Positions 1-8,332 of a stretch of 64,000 nucleotides of DNA are shown here, in pieces; within the stretch, counting starts at the first letter, position 1; every line of letters starts with the position of its first letter. The translations under genes were made by a program, and so were the position numbers. Below the pieces are notes generated by a model. It saw only the letters and a program-made list of their open reading frames with translations, was not told the origin of the DNA and did no database searches. This DNA comes from Aromatoleum toluclasticum ATCC 700605 (GTDB taxonomy: Bacteria; Pseudomonadota; Gammaproteobacteria; Burkholderiales; Rhodocyclaceae): contig NZ_KB899495.1 in the NCBI RefSeq assembly GCF_000378245.1, forward strand, positions 215,113 through 279,112. The letters are read 5' to 3'.

Positions 1-998
1 CGCACCACCGTCTTGCCGGTGGTCTCGCCCGACATCAGGCGGATGAAGGCGGCCGGCGTATTCTCCAGACCGGTGGTGACGTTCTCGAGCGCCTTCAGCT
101 GCCCGGACTTGATCCAGCCGGCGATACTCTCCTCGGCCTCGGCAAGAATCTCGGGATGCTCGAAGGCGAGAAAGCCGCGCATCGTGATGCGATGGACCAG
201 CACCTGCCACAGGTTGCGCAGCGGATAGGGATCGCCCGCATTGTTGTAGTTGGCGACCATGCCGCACACGACGACGCGTCCGAAGTCGGCCATCAGCGGC
301 AGCATCGTGTCGAGGACCCGTCCGCCGACGTTGTCGAAGTAGATATTCGCCCCGCCCGGGCAGGCCGCGCGGATCGCCCCGGCGAGGTCGTCGGTGGCGC
401 GGTAATTCACCGCGGCGTCCATGCCGAGGCCGGTGACGATGTCCGCCTTGGCGGCACTGCCGACGATGCCGACGACCCGGTTGCCGCGCAGTTTGGCGAT
501 CTGCCCGGCGACGCTGCCGACCGCTCCGGCCGCCGCGCTCACCACCACGGTTTCGCCGGAACGCATCTCGCCGATCTTCTGCAGGCCGATGTAGGCCGTA
601 ATGCCCGACCAGCCCAGTGCGCCCATGTAGGCGGTGAGCGGGATCTGCGGGTCGACGCGAAGGTTCTCCATCGCGATGTTCGACGGGTTGAGGATCGAAT
701 AACGCTCCCAGCCGACATAGCCGCGGCCGTAGTCGCCTTCGCGGAAAACGGGATTGCGCGACTTCACGACGCGGCCCAGCACCATCGTCGGAATCAGGCC
801 GCCGATCTCGACCGGTTTCATGTAGCTCTCGCGGTCATCGAGCATCCCGCGCGTAGCCGGATCGATGGCGAACACCTTGTTCTCGATCAGCACCTCACCG
901 TCCGCCAGTTCCCTCACCGGCTCCTCGACGAGGCGGAAGTTTTCCGGCACCGGCACCCCGGTCGGACGCGAATTCAGCACCACCCTGCGATTCAACAT
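1..998 (-). CDS. NADP-dependent medium-chain reductase (PTGR/curcumin-reductase type), C-terminus cut by window edge
   Basis: The visible 332 residues start MLNRRVVLNS and run off the left edge; family members are about 340 residues, so only a few are missing. It is a zinc-free medium-chain reductase: the Rossmann glycine stretch reads SAAAGAVGSVAGQ, followed by YFDNVGG typical of prostaglandin/alkenal reductase-like enzymes, and no zinc-ligand cysteine cluster is present. Such enzymes reduce the C=C bond of alpha,beta-unsaturated carbonyls with NADPH. The ATG at 996-998 is preceded by a GGAG ribosome site. It has its own promoter region with the shared palindromic operator at 1126-1139. It is a paralogue of the plus-strand gene at 45191-46210. 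The substrate is unknown. Confidence 0.85.
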   Translation of the reverse strand, partial: MLNRRVVLNSRPTGVPVPENFRLVEEPVRELADGEVLIENKVFAIDPATRGMLDDRESYMKPVEIGGLIPTMVLGRVVKSRNPVFREGDYGRGYVGWERYSILNPSNIAMENLRVDPQIPLTAYMGALGWSGITAYIGLQKIGEMRSGETVVVSAAAGAVGSVAGQIAKLRGNRVVGIVGSAAKADIVTGLGMDAAVNYRATDDLAGAIRAACPGGANIYFDNVGGRVLDTMLPLMADFGRVVVCGMVANYNNAGDPYPLRNLWQVLVHRITMRGFLAFEHPEILAEAEESIAGWIKSGQLKALENVTTGLENTPAAFIRLMSGETTGKTVV

Positions 999-1112
999 GT
1001 CATTTCTCCGTCGCGGTCCGGTCGCTGCGACCCGGCGCCTCATCAAAGTTTTTCCGGTGCGGGGATAACGGTCACGCGGCTGCATGGTGCGCCGAAAAAA
1101 CCCTGCCGACGG

Positions 1113-1139
1113 ATTATAATCCAGCCGACCGGTCGGTCG
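1113..1139 (-). promoter_or_regulatory. Shared operator copy 1 with -10 box, upstream of the reductase
   Basis: The 14-bp inverted repeat CGACCG-GT-CGGTCG lies at 1126-1139. Seven bases downstream in minus-strand sense is a perfect -10 hexamer TATAAT (1118 to 1113), itself inside the self-complementary ggattataatcc. I see no good -35, so the operator probably overlaps it. It sits between the end of the SDR at 1195 and the reductase start at 998. The operator identity is inferred from its recurrence in the window. Confidence 0.7.
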
Positions 1140-1194
1140 TATATTTTTTGCTGTGCAGCGGACGCTTGCCTGCGCGCGCTGCACAACCATTTCG

Positions 1195-1989
1195 TCAGCG
1201 CGACGTGTCGGTCCCGTCCGCGAGCGCCGCGGCGATCTCGCTCATGCGCGGATTGCGCCGCAGCGTCAGGCCGCCATTGACCTGCAGGTTCTGACCGGTG
1301 ACGAAGCATTCGTCCGCTGCCAGCCACAGCGCCGCCTCGGCGACGTCGTCGGCGGTGCCGACGCGGCCGAGCGGATATTCGCGCCGGAACAGCTCGACCA
1401 GCGCCGGACTGGCGAAGGCGGACGCCGCCATGGGGGTGTCGGTGATCCCGGGCGAGATCGAGTTGGCGCGGATGCCCCGCTCGCCGAACTCGTTGGCGAC
1501 GCAGCGGATGACGTGGTCGATGCCGGCCTTGGTGCCCATGTAGGCGGCATGGTTGTCGAGCATGATGGTCGCCGTCGCCGACGAGATCTGGATGATCGAG
1601 CCGCCCTGCGTCATCGCCCGCACCGCTTCCTGGATGAACTGGAACGGTCCGGTGAATTGCACCGCGTTCATGTAGTCGAGGTCCTCGCGCGTGGTGTCGA
1701 GAAACGGTTTCAGCAGCCCGTAACCGGTGGCGTTGATGGCGACGTCGAGCCGTCCGAAACGCTTGACGGTGGCGTCGATCAGCGCCGCGACATCCGCCTC
1801 GCGCGTGATGTCGCACAGCGCATACGCGCCGCCGACCTCTTCGGCAAGCTGCTGCAGCGCCGCCGCACGACGGCCGGCCACCATCACCTTTGCCCCTTCG
1901 CGCGCGAAGCGCCGCGCGATCACCTGCCCCATGTTGTTGGCCCCCGCGGCCCCCAGCACCACCACCACCTTGCCCGCAACGCTGCCCAT
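1195..1989 (-). CDS. Short-chain dehydrogenase/reductase (SDR)
   Basis: A 264-residue classical SDR, expected to oxidise or reduce a hydroxyl/keto group with NAD(P). The cofactor glycine motif GAAGANNMG is at residues 13-21, the NAG-type motif reads NATG near 86, the catalytic serine is near 137 and the Y150-K154 pair (YMGTK) is intact. The last ~20 residues after GGLTLRR form a polar tail. It ends the minus-strand run 7820-1195 behind another SDR and a flavoprotein, suggesting consecutive oxidation steps on one ring or side chain. No individual substrate can be assigned. Confidence 0.88.
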   Translation of the reverse strand: MGSVAGKVVVVLGAAGANNMGQVIARRFAREGAKVMVAGRRAAALQQLAEEVGGAYALCDITREADVAALIDATVKRFGRLDVAINATGYGLLKPFLDTTREDLDYMNAVQFTGPFQFIQEAVRAMTQGGSIIQISSATATIMLDNHAAYMGTKAGIDHVIRCVANEFGERGIRANSISPGITDTPMAASAFASPALVELFRREYPLGRVGTADDVAEAALWLAADECFVTGQNLQVNGGLTLRRNPRMSEIAAALADGTDTSR

Positions 1990-2037
1990 GCCTTTCGCTC
2001 CTCAACAAGAAAAATACGCTGCCGCGCCCTCCGGCCG

Positions 2038-2775
2038 CTACGCCGTGGTCCAGCCGCCGTCGACATCCATCACCATGCCATTCGCATAATCGCAGCCTGC
2101 GAGGAACATCGCCGCATCGGCCATGTTGGCCGCGCTGCCGGCCCGTTTCAGCGGAATGCGCGAGTCGATGAAGCCGCGCCGCACGATATCGTCGGGCGCC
2201 TGGCCGGCCACGGCGCGCTCGCGCTCCTCGGGTGTCAGGATCAGCCCCGGCGACAGCACATTCACGCGGATCCCGCGTGGTGCCAGTTCCAGCGCGAGTT
2301 GGCGCCCGAGCGAATTGACCGCGCCACACAGCGCCGAGCCGCCGGCATAGTTCGGGATCGCCGCCTTCGCCGCGATGCCCGAGCACAGCATGATCGAGCC
2401 GCCCGCGGGCATCTTCGGCACGGCGTGGTGGCACGCGTACATCTGGCCGAAGAAGCGCCCCGCGAATAGCTCCACCCAATGCCGCGGCGGCAGCTCGTCG
2501 ATGGCACCGAACACCCAGCCGCCGGCGCAGGTCACGAGCAGGTCGACCCGTGCCAGCGGTTCGAACAGCGCCCTGACCTGCGCCTCGTCGGCGACATCCA
2601 CGGCCACGCCGGCCGCGCCGTGCCCGATCACCGCGACCGCTTTCTCCAGCCGCGCCGCATCGCGCGCAGCGACCACCACGTGCGCGCCTTCCGCGGCGAA
2701 GCGGCGGCCGATCTCCAGTCCGATGTTGGAACTGCCGCCGGTGATAACGGCGGTCTTGCCCTCGAGCCTACCCAT
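2038..2775 (-). CDS. SDR-family protein lacking the catalytic lysine
   Basis: This 245-residue protein has the SDR fold signature: TGGSSNIG at residues 12-19 and a C-terminal MDVDGGWTTA segment. The active-site segment departs from the family: Tyr143 is present in PNYAGGS, but the position four residues later, normally lysine, is Ser147, and the NNAG motif reads TCAGG. It may be inactive, structural, or use another proton relay. The ATG at 2773-2775 is preceded by GGAGGGGAGC. The preceding flavoprotein ends 29 bp upstream, so the two are probably cotranscribed. Confidence 0.85.
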   Translation of the reverse strand: MGRLEGKTAVITGGSSNIGLEIGRRFAAEGAHVVVAARDAARLEKAVAVIGHGAAGVAVDVADEAQVRALFEPLARVDLLVTCAGGWVFGAIDELPPRHWVELFAGRFFGQMYACHHAVPKMPAGGSIMLCSGIAAKAAIPNYAGGSALCGAVNSLGRQLALELAPRGIRVNVLSPGLILTPEERERAVAGQAPDDIVRRGFIDSRIPLKRAGSAANMADAAMFLAGCDYANGMVMDVDGGWTTA

Positions 2776-2804
2776 GCTCCCCTCCAGTCCGGCCGTGCCT
2801 AGCT

Positions 2805-4214
2805 TTACCGCGCCGCGGCCCGCGCGGCGTTCTGCCCCGCGAGCCGCCCCAGGATGACCGCGTTGGCGATGCTCAGGCCCCCGCCCGCGTAGCGCTTGCC
2901 CTGTATGCCGCCGACCACTTCGCCGGCTGCGAACAGGCCGGGGATGCGGCGCTGGTGCTTGTCGAGCACGCGGCACTGGCCGTCGATCTCCGGCCCGCAG
3001 CTGGTCCAGCCGATCACCGAGGCGCGCACCTCGATCGCGTAGAACGGCGCCTTGCGGACGGCGAAGCGCCGCTCGGCCTGCTTGAGGAATTCGCCGTCGA
3101 TCCCGCAGTCGCAGTCGGCGTTGTAGTTCTCGACCGTCACGCCGAGGCTGATCGGGTCGACGCCGATCTTGCGCGCGAGCGCGCCGATCGAGTCGGCGAC
3201 GAATACCTCGCCCTTCGCGATCCGGTCGCGGATCGTCTGGTGATCCCAGGTCGTCGCCGCAAGCTCGGAGTGGTAGGGATCGGAATACGCGGTGTCCACG
3301 CTGGCGTTCGCGAGCGTCGGCTCGTCGAAGATCGCGAACGCGCGCCGGTCGGTCTGGCTGTTGAGGATGTAGCCCGAGACGCTGTAGGGCACCGTCTCGT
3401 CCATGAAGCGGCGTCCTTCGCGATTGACGAGCATGATCCACGGCGGCAGGAAGGGCTCGACCACGCGGCCGGCCGCGCCCGACGCGGGCAGCGGCAGGCC
3501 GGTATCGAAACCGACGATGTTCGCGCCGACCTCCTCGCCCATCCTCAGGCCGTCGCCGAGAATGAAGGGCGCGTGCCAATGCACCGCGTAGACGCGATCG
3601 CCGTGGTAGGCCATGCTCGGCCAGTAGCGTTCGATCATCTCGCGGCTGTTGCCGAAGCCGCCGGTGGTGACGACGACCGCGCCCGCCCGCAGCTCGGCCC
3701 CAGCGGCGCGCACGCCGACCACGCGGCCGTCCTCGACGACCAGGGACTCGACACGGGTCGCGACCGCGGTCTCGACGCTGCAGGCCTCGAACGCGCGCAC
3801 GATCGTCTCGCCGACGCTGCCCGCCCCACCGCGGCTCGGATGGCCGCGCGGCACCGAGTCGACGCCCGAGCACATCAGCCACTCGGGCGGAAACTCGGCG
3901 CCGTGCCCGATCAGCCAGTCGATCGCCTCGGGGCCGCGATCGCACAGCAGCCGCACGATAGCCGGGCTGAACTCCCACTGGTTGAGGTTCATCACGTACT
4001 CGTACATCGCATCGGCGGTGTCGTGGACGCCACGGGCCTTCTGCACGCTCGTGCCGGCCGCGTAGAACACCCCGCCCGACTGCAGCGTTGCGCCGCCGAC
4101 GTGCGTGTCGGCTTCGAGCACCATCACCGACGCACCGGCTGCCTGCGCCTCGATCGCCGCACACAGGCCGGCTCCGCCGCCCCCGACTACGACGACATCA
4201 AAATCACGTTGCAT
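2805..4214 (-). CDS. FAD-dependent oxidoreductase, 3-ketosteroid dehydrogenase/fumarate reductase flavoprotein type
   Basis: A 469-residue soluble flavoprotein. The N-terminus carries the FAD dinucleotide motif GGGGAGLCAA at residues 11-20 with the ribose-binding acid at E35 (VLEAD), and the C-terminus has the second FAD motif (GLFAAGEVVGG, then GGGLSIANA). This architecture is shared by 3-ketosteroid Delta1-dehydrogenases, urocanate and fumarate reductases, so it could insert or remove a ring double bond conjugated to a ketone. The start at 4214 is chosen because GGGGGAG precedes it and the FAD motif begins ten residues later. A second flavoprotein of this type lies at 60533-61999. Confidence 0.85.
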   Translation of the reverse strand: MQRDFDVVVVGGGGAGLCAAIEAQAAGASVMVLEADTHVGGATLQSGGVFYAAGTSVQKARGVHDTADAMYEYVMNLNQWEFSPAIVRLLCDRGPEAIDWLIGHGAEFPPEWLMCSGVDSVPRGHPSRGGAGSVGETIVRAFEACSVETAVATRVESLVVEDGRVVGVRAAGAELRAGAVVVTTGGFGNSREMIERYWPSMAYHGDRVYAVHWHAPFILGDGLRMGEEVGANIVGFDTGLPLPASGAAGRVVEPFLPPWIMLVNREGRRFMDETVPYSVSGYILNSQTDRRAFAIFDEPTLANASVDTAYSDPYHSELAATTWDHQTIRDRIAKGEVFVADSIGALARKIGVDPISLGVTVENYNADCDCGIDGEFLKQAERRFAVRKAPFYAIEVRASVIGWTSCGPEIDGQCRVLDKHQRRIPGLFAAGEVVGGIQGKRYAGGGLSIANAVILGRLAGQNAARAAAR

Positions 4215-4290
4215 TCGATTCTCCCCCGCTGGTGAATCCGTCCGTCCTTGCCGGCGTCGCACCCCTGCCCGGCCCGCGCCGGACGCCCGT

Positions 4291-5301
4291 TCAGTAGCGC
4301 CAGCGCGGCTGCGGATGCAGGATCGAGTATTCGGCGCAGCCGTAGCCGCGCTCGCCGGTCTCGACGATCTCGAAGTCGAAGAACGACTCGTAGCAGTCAA
4401 GCGTGCATTCGGCGTCATTCTCGCCGCGCATCAGGCCGTTCATCGTGTGCGCATGCTTGCGCCCGGTGCGCACGTGGATCACGTCGCCGCCGGGCAAGGT
4501 CAGCTCGTAGAGGAAGCTCATCGCGGTGCGGCGGTCGTCCTCGGTGCGGATGATGCAGCTCGCCCCTTCGATCGGGCGGCTGCCGCTCGCGTCGGACAGG
4601 AAGCCGCCGAAGCGCGGCGCACCCTGGTGCGGCACGACGAAGTCGGGATTCATCCAGCCGAAAGCGTTGAGGTGGAAGCGCTCGGTCTGGATCGACGGCC
4701 AGAAGTGGAACAGGCTGTCCTGGTAGGACAGCGGCGGCAGCTCCCACGGCGTCTCGCCGCCGAAGCGGTTGGTCCACGAGTGGTCGCGGTGCGCCCAGGA
4801 GTTGATCTGGCGGCGGCCGCGGCGCGGCCCCGCGCGCACCTCGAACTCGCCGGTGCACAACAGCCCCTGCTCGTAATGGCCGCCGTAGTTGTATGTGTCC
4901 GCGCTGGTCAGCGGGTTGCCGCCGAGGCAGTCCTTGTAGTCGAAGACCGGGAAGCGACCGGTATAGAGCAGGTCGAAGCCGTACTTCGGGCCGTCGAACT
5001 GGATGCGGATCTGCTCCAGCGGTTTGACGACCTGATAGCTCATGTGCCCGCCGACGAGCTTGTCGAACTTGCGCGGCGCGTCGGGGGCGAACGGCAGCTT
5101 GTTCGCCCATGGCTGCGCCACGCCGTCGATGACCATCATCGTGCTGAAGCGGCCGTAGCCCTTGTTGCTCACATGGAGGTGGTTGACGCCGAAGATGTCG
5201 GCCTCGCGGTCGCAGATCGAGAACCAGAAGTTGTCGCTGAACAGGGCATCGCTGCCCGCGGGGGCGAAGTGCAGGTACTCGTCGTCGGCATTTACGGTCA
5301 T
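4291..5301 (-). CDS. AttH/CrtC-like (DUF7064/DUF7065-type) protein
   Basis: A 336-residue protein without signal peptide or membrane segments, rich in aromatic and charged residues. The central motif SWAHRDHSWTNRFG resembles the RDHSWG motif of AttH/hydroxyneurosporene-hydratase (CrtC)-like lipocalin-fold families often found in steroid and terpenoid catabolic clusters. Members of the wider fold hydrate isolated double bonds or bind hydrophobic ligands; no activity can be assigned here. It lies between the TetR gene and the flavoprotein and starts with MTVNADDEYLHF. The family assignment rests on motif resemblance only. Confidence 0.7.
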   Translation of the reverse strand: MTVNADDEYLHFAPAGSDALFSDNFWFSICDREADIFGVNHLHVSNKGYGRFSTMMVIDGVAQPWANKLPFAPDAPRKFDKLVGGHMSYQVVKPLEQIRIQFDGPKYGFDLLYTGRFPVFDYKDCLGGNPLTSADTYNYGGHYEQGLLCTGEFEVRAGPRRGRRQINSWAHRDHSWTNRFGGETPWELPPLSYQDSLFHFWPSIQTERFHLNAFGWMNPDFVVPHQGAPRFGGFLSDASGSRPIEGASCIIRTEDDRRTAMSFLYELTLPGGDVIHVRTGRKHAHTMNGLMRGENDAECTLDCYESFFDFEIVETGERGYGCAEYSILHPQPRWRY

Positions 5302-5461
5302 GACAGGCTTTCCTTGTGGTCGATGTTCGGGGCGCGAGGCTCCGGCCGCGCACCGCGTGGTTCCCGGGACCGGCCGCCTGCGGCCGGCCCGTTTCGTGAT
5401 GACTGATGGATGATTCGCGGACGGCGCAGGCGCGCGCCGCCGGGACGCAGCGCCGGCCGCG

Positions 5462-6202
5462 CTAGCGCACGCCGCCCCGCACCAGCTTCATGTACACCGC
5501 GACGGCCGCATCGATCTGCCGGCGCGACACGCGCGTGCTGCGGTAATAGCGCCGGTACAGCGCGGTGCGCGCCGCGATCAGCATGTGCGCCAGCGCCTCC
5601 AGTTCCGCCTCGCCGTAGCTGGCGATCTCGCCGGCTTCGACGCTGCGCCGCAGCGACGCGATGTAGTGCGCCGTGGCCACCGCCAGATACTTGCCGTACG
5701 CGAGCGGCGCGGCGACCTCGGCCTCGTTGAGCACCCGGAACAGCCACGGGTGTTTGCGCATGTGTTCGAAGAACGCGCGGTAGCCGCGCTCCTCGATGTC
5801 GTAGAAACCGCTCGCGCCGATCACTGCCGTGCCCATCGCCTTGAGCAGGTCCAGGCCGACATGGGTAAGCAGTTCGTCCATCAGGGCCTGGCGCGACTCG
5901 AAGTAATGGTAGAAAGTCCCCTGCGCGATGCCCGCCAGCTCGGTGATGCGGTTGACCGAGGCGTCCCAGTAACCGTGCTCGCCGACCACCGTCGCGGCCG
6001 CCAGGAAGATCGCCTCGCGCACGTTCGTCACCCGCTCGGCGCGCGTGGGCCGACGGCTGCGGCCCGCGGGGCGCTTCTCGGTCGCCGCGGCGACCGCTGC
6101 GGTCCCGCCACGCCCTGCGCGTGCCCGACCGGCAGGCACCGCTGCGCCGTCCTCGGCCGCTTCCCCGGCCTTCATTCCCACGTCGAACTCTTCCGACTGC
6201 AT
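5462..6202 (-). CDS. TetR/AcrR-family transcriptional regulator 1
   Basis: A 246-residue regulator with an unusually long, low-complexity N-terminal extension (about 55 residues, Ala/Gly/Arg-rich) before the TetR helix-turn-helix. The HTH reads as INRITELAGIAQGTFYHYF, the TetR hallmark, and is followed by an all-helical ligand-binding domain. It is embedded in the catabolic minus-strand run with 36 bp to the VOC gene upstream. It is one of two candidates for the repressor that binds the CGACCG-N2-CGGTCG sites; no such site precedes this gene, so autoregulation is not evident. A shorter start downstream in the extension cannot be excluded. Confidence 0.88.
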   Translation of the reverse strand: MQSEEFDVGMKAGEAAEDGAAVPAGRARAGRGGTAAVAAATEKRPAGRSRRPTRAERVTNVREAIFLAAATVVGEHGYWDASVNRITELAGIAQGTFYHYFESRQALMDELLTHVGLDLLKAMGTAVIGASGFYDIEERGYRAFFEHMRKHPWLFRVLNEAEVAAPLAYGKYLAVATAHYIASLRRSVEAGEIASYGEAELEALAHMLIAARTALYRRYYRSTRVSRRQIDAAVAVYMKLVRGGVR

Positions 6203-6238
6203 CCTCGTCTCCCCCCCGATGTACGCCGCCGCTGACTC

Positions 6239-6754
6239 CTAACCGATACGGGCGGCATATGCCGCAGCCTTCATTTGCGCCATCGCCTCGGTCGTCGCCG
6301 CATCGAAGCCGAGAATCTCGATCACCGACGCCCCCGCCTCCTCGCAGTCGAAATAGGCGAACTTCACACTGCCCCCGCTCAGAACGCCCGACGACAGTTC
6401 CGGCAAACCCTGGCCGCGCAGGCGCGCGACGGTGGCGTCGAAGTCCGGCACCGCAAACGCCACGTGGTGCAGGCCGGGCCCCTTGCGTTCGAGGAACTCG
6501 GTGTAAATGCTGGGCCCGCGCAGCGATTCGATGAGTTCGACCTGTACCTCCCCCGCATAGCCGAGTGACAGGCGCATCGCCGAATCGGCCGGCCGGCCGC
6601 GGTAGCGGCTCTCCTCACCGAGCACGACGTCGAACCGCGCCCACGCCGGCACGCCCATCACGCGGCCGAACCATTCCTCCGCGGCGTCCAGGTCGCGCAC
6701 CACCCAGGCGGTCTGAAAATAATGCGCGGACAGCGCCTCCAGCTCGTTCGTCAT
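6239..6754 (-). CDS. VOC-superfamily (glyoxalase/bleomycin-resistance fold) protein
   Basis: A 171-residue protein of the vicinal oxygen chelate type. It begins with the typical first beta strand and metal-ligand region (HYFQTAWVVRDLDAAEEWFG) and has a second-half GPGLHHVAFAVPDFDAT segment with the conserved His-His; a glutamate near the end (VIEILG) completes a plausible metal site. VOC proteins include isomerases, epimerases (such as methylmalonyl-CoA epimerase) and ring-cleavage enzymes. The ATG at 6754 has AGGA eight bases upstream and lies 10 bp after the ADH stop, so the two are probably cotranscribed. The specific reaction is unknown. Confidence 0.8.
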   Translation of the reverse strand: MTNELEALSAHYFQTAWVVRDLDAAEEWFGRVMGVPAWARFDVVLGEESRYRGRPADSAMRLSLGYAGEVQVELIESLRGPSIYTEFLERKGPGLHHVAFAVPDFDATVARLRGQGLPELSSGVLSGGSVKFAYFDCEEAGASVIEILGFDAATTEAMAQMKAAAYAARIG

Positions 6755-6764
6755 CGCGGTATTC

Positions 6765-7820
6765 CTAAGGGACAAGAATTACTTTCATGGCGCCGCGGCT
6801 CTTATCGGCGGCCACTTCAAAGGCCTCGCCGATCTGCTCCAGCGGCATCACGTGCGTCACCAGGTCCTGCATCGGCAGCTTGCGCGAACCCATCAGGTCG
6901 ACGGTGTAACCGAAGTCGGTCTTCAATCCCTGCGTCCCGTAAGTCAGGCAGAAACGGTAGGTCACGTCCTTGAGCACCGATTTCCACGAGTCGAGCGGCA
7001 CCAGTTCCTCCCACAACCCCAGCACCAGCACCTCGCCGCGCGGGCGCACGATGTCGGTCGCCTGGCCCAGCGTCGGCGCATGTCCGCCCACGGTCTCGAT
7101 GACGATGTCCGCAGCGCCGCCGTCGAGGTGCGAGCGGATCTCCTCGACCGAGGCGTCGCCGCTGCCGCGCACGACCACGTCGGCGCCGAAGGCCTGCGCG
7201 AACTGCGCCTGCTGGTCGTACTTGGCGGTAACGATCACCCGGCCCGCACCCATCGCTTTCGCCGCGCCGGCCGCCGCCAGTCCGAGCACGCCCGCGCCGA
7301 GCACCACCACCTGCTCGCCGCCGCGCAGGCCGGCGCGCCGCAGCGCGCTGACCGGAGCCGCCGCCGGCTCGGCAATCGCCGCCGCGTGCGTCGCGACGGT
7401 GTCGGGCAGGATATGCAGACCGCGTTCCGAGAGCTTGAGGTAATCGACGTAGCCGCCGGTCGCATGGGCCGCCCGACCGGTGCACTGGTTCGGCCAGCCC
7501 GCCGTGCAATACGGACATACGCCGCACGCAGTGCTGTGAAAGAAGTCCACCGCGACGCGGTCGCCGACCTTGACGCGCCGCACCTTGCGCCCGGCTTCGG
7601 TGACGACGCCGCCGAACTCGTGCCCGGCAGCACCGGGCATCGGATAGCAGCACATCGCATTGGCCGAACCGCCCCCGTGCCAGAAATGCAGGTTGCTGCC
7701 GCAGATGCCGTGCCCCTCGACTTTCACGATGACGGAATCGTCATCGACCTCGGGCTTGTCGACCTCGACGATCTCGAACCTGCGCGGCGCCACGAGGGTG
7801 ACCGATCGCATCTTCGCCAT
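6765..7820 (-). CDS. Zinc-dependent medium-chain alcohol dehydrogenase
   Basis: A 351-residue zinc MDR enzyme. Catalytic zinc ligands are suggested by GHGICGSNLHFWHGGG and the GHE motif; a structural-zinc lobe is present as CGVCPYCTAGWPNQC (four cysteines). The NAD-binding fold has VLGAGVLGL. It should oxidise a secondary alcohol or polyol-like hydroxyl using NAD(P). The ATG at 7820 is preceded by AGGAG eight bases away; MAKM offers another ATG nine bases in. It is followed by the VOC gene. Its order between phosphotransferase and VOC genes fits a CoA-thioester or hydroxy-ring catabolic operon. Confidence 0.87.
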   Translation of the reverse strand: MAKMRSVTLVAPRRFEIVEVDKPEVDDDSVIVKVEGHGICGSNLHFWHGGGSANAMCCYPMPGAAGHEFGGVVTEAGRKVRRVKVGDRVAVDFFHSTACGVCPYCTAGWPNQCTGRAAHATGGYVDYLKLSERGLHILPDTVATHAAAIAEPAAAPVSALRRAGLRGGEQVVVLGAGVLGLAAAGAAKAMGAGRVIVTAKYDQQAQFAQAFGADVVVRGSGDASVEEIRSHLDGGAADIVIETVGGHAPTLGQATDIVRPRGEVLVLGLWEELVPLDSWKSVLKDVTYRFCLTYGTQGLKTDFGYTVDLMGSRKLPMQDLVTHVMPLEQIGEAFEVAADKSRGAMKVILVP

Positions 7821-7846
7821 GCCTGTCTCTCCTTGCGCTGCCGCGA

Positions 7847-8332
7847 TTACGCCGCCGCATCCGCGGCAAGGTGCTGCTTGCCCTCGCGGTCGCGCGTCGT
7901 CATTTCCTCGAACAACTGCACCGTCACCCCCTCCCCTTCGCGGCGCGCGCTGCGCACGAAGAAGCGCTGAATGTCGCGCAGGGTTTCGTCGGCCGCGGCG
8001 TCGCCGGCGCTGCGGCAGCGGGCGGCGAGCGCCTCCAGGCGCTCCTTGAGCGCGGCGTTCTCGGCCATCAGGGTATCGACGTGGACTTCGTCCGCTGCCG
8101 GCGGCGCCTCCGCACCGCAGCGCCGCAGCAGTTCGCGGGCCTCGTCGCTGTCGGCGCGGATACGCGCCAGCGCGGCCGGGGCGACGATGCGCGGCAGCTC
8201 TTCGAGCAGCGTCGCCAGCTGCTCGGCCTGGATGCGCGCCATCGCGTCGGAAAGATGCGGCAGGATCCACTCGCGCACGCAGGCGGCCATGCCCGCGGTG
8301 AGTTGCTGCAGCGGAACGGTCTGTTCGATCAT
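7847..8332 (-). CDS. Hypothetical protein coupled to a phosphotransferase
   Basis: I do not recognise this 161-residue protein. It is soluble, Ala/Glu/Arg-rich and mostly helical; residues about 84-112 (around LMAENAALKERLEALAARC) look like a short coiled coil. Its start overlaps the stop of the upstream phosphotransferase by four bases (ATGA), so translation is almost certainly coupled and the two probably act together. The N-terminal half repeats short helical stretches with many charged residues. The real coding status is supported by the overlap and codon use; the function is open. Confidence 0.75.
   Translation of the reverse strand: MIEQTVPLQQLTAGMAACVREWILPHLSDAMARIQAEQLATLLEELPRIVAPAALARIRADSDEARELLRRCGAEAPPAADEVHVDTLMAENAALKERLEALAARCRSAGDAAADETLRDIQRFFVRSARREGEGVTVQLFEEMTTRDREGKQHLAADAAA

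Noticed and set aside
2038-4164. A single 708-residue reading of the SDR and the region upstream
   Set aside because: The first two thirds are an out-of-frame reading of the flavoprotein; the true SDR starts at 2775 after a ribosome site.
4105-5406. A 433-residue plus-strand frame over the CrtC-like gene
   Set aside because: Antisense to a protein with a plausible family motif and ribosome site; the translated product is arginine/alanine-rich without structure.
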